Shown: in pieces, positions 13,486-16,210 of the stretch
How the letters are laid out: each line of letters starts with the position of its first letter
Numbering within the stretch: the first letter of the stretch is position 1
DNA from: a bacterium UBP2_UBA2255
GTDB taxonomy: Bacteria; Edwardsbacteria; AC1; EtOH8
Assembly: GCA_002347565.1 (NCBI GenBank)
Contig: DDXR01000053.1
Span: 7,984-24,193, forward strand
Direction: 5' to 3'
Length of the DNA stretch: 16,210 bases
Program-made: the position numbers and the translations under genes
The notes under the pieces: generated by a model
Databases searched by the model: none
What the model saw: only the letters and a program-made list of their open reading frames with translations
Told to the model about the DNA's origin: nothing

Positions 13486-14411
13486 GCCCGGCCGCGGGAA
13501 AACGGCCCGTCGATTTGTCCGTCTCACTGGCCGGGATCAGACTGAAGAACCCGGTGATCGCCGCCTCGGGGACCTTCGGGTACGGCACCGAATACGACGG
13601 GCTGGCGGCGGAGTTCGGCGCCGTCATCACCAAGACCGTCACCCTCGCGTCCCGCCCCGGCAATGCCCCGCCCCGGCTGTGCGAAACCGCCTCGGGCATG
13701 CTCAACTCAATCGGCCTGGCCAACGTCGGGATCGACGCCTTCATCAGCGGCAAGCTGCCGGCGCTGGCCGGCCTGGACACCGCGGTCATCGCCAACATCG
13801 CCGGCGACAGGACGGACGAGTACGCTGCCCTGGCCCGCCGATTGGACAGCGCTCCCGGCATCGCCGCCCTCGAGGTCAACATCTCCTGTCCCAACGTCAA
13901 TCAGGGCGGTTCGGCTTTCGGCGCTGATCCGGCCGCCGCCGCCGCCGTGACCGCCGCGGTCAGGCGCGTGACCGGCCTGCCCCTGATAGTCAAGCTGACG
14001 CCCAACGTGTCAGACATCATCCCGGTGGCCCGGGCGGTCGAGGCGGCCGGCGCTGACGCCCTGTCGCTGATCAACACGCTGTTCGGCATGCGCATCGACA
14101 TCGAGCGGCGGCGGCCGGCGCTCGGCGGCGTAACCGGAGGACTGTCAGGTCCGGCCATCCTCCCGGTGGCACTGTACCACGTGCACCGGGCCGCGCGGGC
14201 GGTGTCGATCCCCGTTATCGGCCTGGGCGGGATCTCGTCGGCGTGCGACGCCATCGAGTTCATGCTGGCGGGGGCCGCCGCCGTCCAAATCGGCACAGCC
14301 ACCTTCGTCGAGCCGGGCACCGTGCGTGCGGTCACCGCCGGGCTGGAAGCATACTGCCTTCGGCATGGGCTGGCGCGGGCGTCGTCGATCACCGGAAGGC
14401 TGCTGGCATGA
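13482..14411 (+). CDS. pyrD: Dihydroorotate dehydrogenase class 1B catalytic subunit (PyrD)
   Basis: A 309-residue FMN enzyme that oxidises dihydroorotate to orotate. The class 1B marker is NISCPNVNQGGSAFG, where C136 is the catalytic base (serine in class 2 enzymes). Also visible are IAASGTFGYGTEYDG near 26-40, KTVTLASRPGNAPPRLCET near 51-69, SGMLNSIGLAN (71-81), the lysine of VKLTPNVSD (K171), INTLFGMRIDI (197-207), and the FMN phosphate segments GGLSGPAILP and IGLGGISS. There is no membrane segment, as expected for class 1. AGGAG lies 9 bases before the ATG at 13482, and the start overlaps the pyrK stop, so the two subunits should be made in equal amounts. NAD+ is the likely acceptor because PyrK is present. 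Confidence 0.97.
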   Translation: MSPAAGKRPVDLSVSLAGIRLKNPVIAASGTFGYGTEYDGLAAEFGAVITKTVTLASRPGNAPPRLCETASGMLNSIGLANVGIDAFISGKLPALAGLDTAVIANIAGDRTDEYAALARRLDSAPGIAALEVNISCPNVNQGGSAFGADPAAAAAVTAAVRRVTGLPLIVKLTPNVSDIIPVARAVEAAGADALSLINTLFGMRIDIERRRPALGGVTGGLSGPAILPVALYHVHRAARAVSIPVIGLGGISSACDAIEFMLAGAAAVQIGTATFVEPGTVRAVTAGLEAYCLRHGLARASSITGRLLA

Positions 14412-14839
14412 GGTGCCGGGCCGCCGCGGCCGCCGCGTTGATCATTGCGGGCTGCGCCCCGGCACCCGTTTACCTCGGCGCGCCGCCCAGCGGCACCGAG
14501 GACCGGCCCGCGGCTGCAGTCCCTCATCATGGGCGGATATTCGCCGGCATCGCCAGTTACTACGGCAAGGAGTTCCACGGCCGCACGACGGCCTCGGGAG
14601 AGCCGTTCGACATGAACGCCCTGACCGCCGCCCACCGCACCCTCCCGTTCGGCACGGTGGTGCGCGTCACCAATGACCGCAACAAGCGCAGCGTCACCGT
14701 CCGGATCAACGACCGCGGCCCGTTCATCGCCGGCCGGATCATCGACCTATCCTACGCAGCCGCCAGGTCCATCGGGCTGCTCTCGATCGGCCCTGTGTCC
14801 GTTGAAATCATCACCCTCCCACCCGTTGACGGAAAATGA
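14408..14839 (+). CDS. rlpA: RlpA-family septal ring lipoprotein (lytic transglycosylase)
   Basis: A 143-residue protein with a very short lipoprotein signal (MRCRAAAAAALIIAGC, C16 lipidated) and one double-psi beta-barrel domain at about residues 46-136. The family signature is complete: GIASYYGKEFHGRTTASGE, AAHRTLPFGTVVRVTN, VRINDRGPFIAGRIIDLS and AAARSIGL. The Asp of NDRGPF and the His of AHRTLPFG match the residues linked to cleavage of denuded glycan strands in Pseudomonas RlpA. It lacks the C-terminal SPOR domain, so septal targeting must come from elsewhere or be absent. The ATG at 14408 overlaps the pyrD stop as ATGA, and its stop overlaps pyrF the same way. It is thus locked inside the pyrimidine genes. 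Confidence 0.94.
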   Translation: MRCRAAAAAALIIAGCAPAPVYLGAPPSGTEDRPAAAVPHHGRIFAGIASYYGKEFHGRTTASGEPFDMNALTAAHRTLPFGTVVRVTNDRNKRSVTVRINDRGPFIAGRIIDLSYAAARSIGLLSIGPVSVEIITLPPVDGK

Positions 14840-15573
14840 GCATCATCGAACCATCCCGGCGCCTGATCGTCGCGCTCGACGTCGACACCTTCGACCAGGC
14901 GGCATCCTTGATCGACCAGTTGTCCTGGGCGACGCAGTCGTTCAAGGTCGGCTCGCAGCTGTTCACCGCCTGCGGACCGCGCATCGTGGAGCACCTCAAG
15001 CGGCGGGGGCTGCTGGTGTTCCTCGACCTCAAGTACCACGACATCCCGAACACGGTGGCCAAGGCCGTGGGCCAGGCCGCGGCGCTGGGGGTGGACATCA
15101 TCAACGTCCACGCCATGGGCGGGTTCTCGATGATGGAGGCGGCTGCGGACGCGGCCATCGGGGCGGCGCAGCAGCGCGGGCTGCCGGCCCCAACGCTGCT
15201 GGCGGTGACCGTGCTCACCAGCATGGACGAGGCCACCTTCCGGGACGCGCTGGGGACGCCGGGGCGCACCCTGGCCGAGCAGGTGCTGCACCTGGCGCGG
15301 CTGGCCCGCAGCGCCGGGATGGCCGGCGTGGTGGCGTCGCCCCACGAGATCACGCTGCTGCGCGCGGAGCTGGGGCCGGAGTTCGTGATCCTGACGCCAG
15401 GCATTCGCCCCGCCGGCGGCGAGGCCGGCGACCAGAAGCGCTTCCTGACCCCGGCCGAGGCCATCAGAATGGGCGCCGACTACCTGGTGGTGGGCCGCCC
15501 CATCACGGCGGCCCAGGACCCCGCCCGTGCCGCGGCCGGCATCCAGAAGGAGATCGCCGATGCTCTCCGCTGA
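14836..15573 (+). CDS. pyrF: Orotidine 5'-phosphate decarboxylase (PyrF)
   Basis: A 245-residue TIM-barrel enzyme that makes UMP from OMP. The motifs are LIVALDVDT (D15), the lysine of FKVGSQLF (K37), and the catalytic chain FLDLKYHDIPNTV (D64, K66, H68, D69). They are followed by NVHAMGG, TVLTSMDE, ILTPGIRPAGGE and the phosphate-binding GADYLVVGRPIT. This is the type I family. Length and start are normal; the ATG at 14836 overlaps the rlpA stop by 4 bases. It ends at 15573, overlapping pyrE by 14 bases. Confidence 0.97.
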   Translation: MSIIEPSRRLIVALDVDTFDQAASLIDQLSWATQSFKVGSQLFTACGPRIVEHLKRRGLLVFLDLKYHDIPNTVAKAVGQAAALGVDIINVHAMGGFSMMEAAADAAIGAAQQRGLPAPTLLAVTVLTSMDEATFRDALGTPGRTLAEQVLHLARLARSAGMAGVVASPHEITLLRAELGPEFVILTPGIRPAGGEAGDQKRFLTPAEAIRMGADYLVVGRPITAAQDPARAAAGIQKEIADALR

Positions 15574-16138
15574 GCAGATCAAACAAACGCTGATCGACCG
15601 CCAGGTGCTGCTGGATGGGCATTTCCTGCTCACCTCCGGCAAGCACAGTCGGTTCTATTTCGAGAAGTTCCGCATCCTGCAGTACCCCGACGATACCTCG
15701 CGCTTCTGCAACGTGATCGCCGAACATTTCAGGGACGCCGGCGTCCAGACCGTGGTGGGGCCGACCACCGGCGGCATCATCATCGCCTGCGAGACGGCGC
15801 GGCTGATGGGCGTCAAGGCCATCTACGCCGAGCGCACGCCCGAGGGCCGAGGCTTCCTGCGCGGCATGTCCCTCTCGCCCCGCGAAAAGGTGCTGGTGGT
15901 GGACGACGTGATGACCACCGGCGGCTCGGTGATCGAGACCATCGACGCGGTGAAGCACGCCGGCGCCGACCTGCGCGGCGTGGCCGTGTTCATCGACCGC
16001 AGCGCCAAGAAGCCCGAGTTCGGCGCGCCGTTCCTCGGGCTATACAGCGAGAAGGTCGAGACCTACGACCCGCACGACTGCCCGCTGTGCAAGCAGGGCA
16101 TCCCGCTGGCCAAGCACGGCAGCAATCCCAAACCGTAA
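15560..16138 (+). CDS. pyrE: Orotate phosphoribosyltransferase (PyrE)
   Basis: A 192-residue enzyme joining orotate to PRPP, giving OMP for PyrF. The PRPP loop is VLVVDDVMTTGGS (about 111-123). DGHFLLTSGKHSRFYFEK holds the orotate/PRPP N-terminal part, and VGPTTGGIIIA and ERTPEGRGFLRG complete the fold, the latter being the flexible catalytic loop. The C-terminal CPLCKQGIPLAKHGSNPKP is a tail found in a subset of bacterial and archaeal PyrE; its two-Cys pair may bind metal, which is not shown. The start is ATG at 15560 with AAGGAG about 8 bases upstream, inside pyrF. It ends with TAA at 16138, just before the operon terminator. Confidence 0.97.
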   Translation: MLSAEQIKQTLIDRQVLLDGHFLLTSGKHSRFYFEKFRILQYPDDTSRFCNVIAEHFRDAGVQTVVGPTTGGIIIACETARLMGVKAIYAERTPEGRGFLRGMSLSPREKVLVVDDVMTTGGSVIETIDAVKHAGADLRGVAVFIDRSAKKPEFGAPFLGLYSEKVETYDPHDCPLCKQGIPLAKHGSNPKP

Positions 16139-16157
16139 ATTTACGTAGATAGTGTAT

Positions 16158-16183
16158 AAAAAACCCGCAAAAGCGGGTTTTTT
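16158..16183. terminator. Intrinsic terminator after pyrE
   Basis: AAAAAACCCGC (16158..16168), loop AAAA, GCGGGTTTTTT (16173..16183): a perfect 11-bp stem. It ends in a run of six T on the plus strand, and the complement also gives a T run on the minus strand. It starts 19 bases after the pyrE stop and could stop transcription from either side. The remaining bases to 16210 show no gene. Confidence 0.92.
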
Positions 16184-16210
16184 AAGTGGGTAAAGTACCA
16201 TTCCGACCAC

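Overview
The window looks like chromosomal DNA of a GC-rich, uncultured-type bacterium. A short AT-richer stretch (about 61..1530) stands out at the left end. Two features hint at a candidate phylum near the FCB group (Zixibacteria- or Edwardsbacteria-like) rather than a well-known proteobacterium: a lipoprotein beginning CAYFNTYYN, and class 1B dihydroorotate dehydrogenase (PyrD plus PyrK). This placement is from memory of the families and is weak. Lipoproteins are common: three proteins carry lipoboxes, so the cell has the usual Lgt/Lsp pathway.

Left half, all on the minus strand and read from 9552 down to 1. It starts with a TPR-repeat protein (8440..9552), then a SRAP/HMCES-type abasic-site protein (7755..8426), UvrC (5849..7654) and a small tandem-SH3 protein (5464..5841). 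Next comes a stretch of palindromic repeats holding the decayed 3' end of a GNAT acetyltransferase (5199..5330). It continues with a ComEC-like metallo-beta-lactamase lipoprotein (4211..5182), an unknown secreted protein (3533..4171) joined by a 4-nt overlap to an O6-alkylguanine-DNA alkyltransferase (3024..3536), and a beta-CASP metallo-beta-lactamase RNase (1527..2921). The last items are an AT-richer exported protein of unknown function (167..1348) and the 5' end of a tRNA gene (1..22). Three of these genes (SRAP, UvrC, alkyltransferase) act on damaged DNA, so this arm has a loose repair theme. Small mobile-looking palindromes (2947..3005, 5333..5382, 5421..5467, 7718..7737) sit between the genes.

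Right half, all on the plus strand: tldD, a TPR lipoprotein, pyrK, pyrD, rlpA, pyrF and pyrE (9685..16138). The genes overlap or abut at every junction, mostly by 4 nt, and end at a perfect hairpin terminator (16158..16183). This reads as one operon. It makes UMP from dihydroorotate (PyrDK, PyrE, PyrF). It also carries a cell-wall protein (RlpA), a lipoprotein and half of a TldD/TldE protease.

The two arms diverge from a 132-bp region (9553..9684) that carries a good extended -10 sigma70-type promoter in each direction.

I did not find a CRISPR array, an IS transposase, phage genes or a clear new defence system. The most interesting items are the tightly overlapped pyr operon with rlpA inside it, the repeats that appear to have eroded a GNAT gene and supplied a neighbour's stop codon, the lipid-anchored ComEC-like hydrolase beside an unknown secreted protein, and the compositionally foreign gene beside the tRNA.
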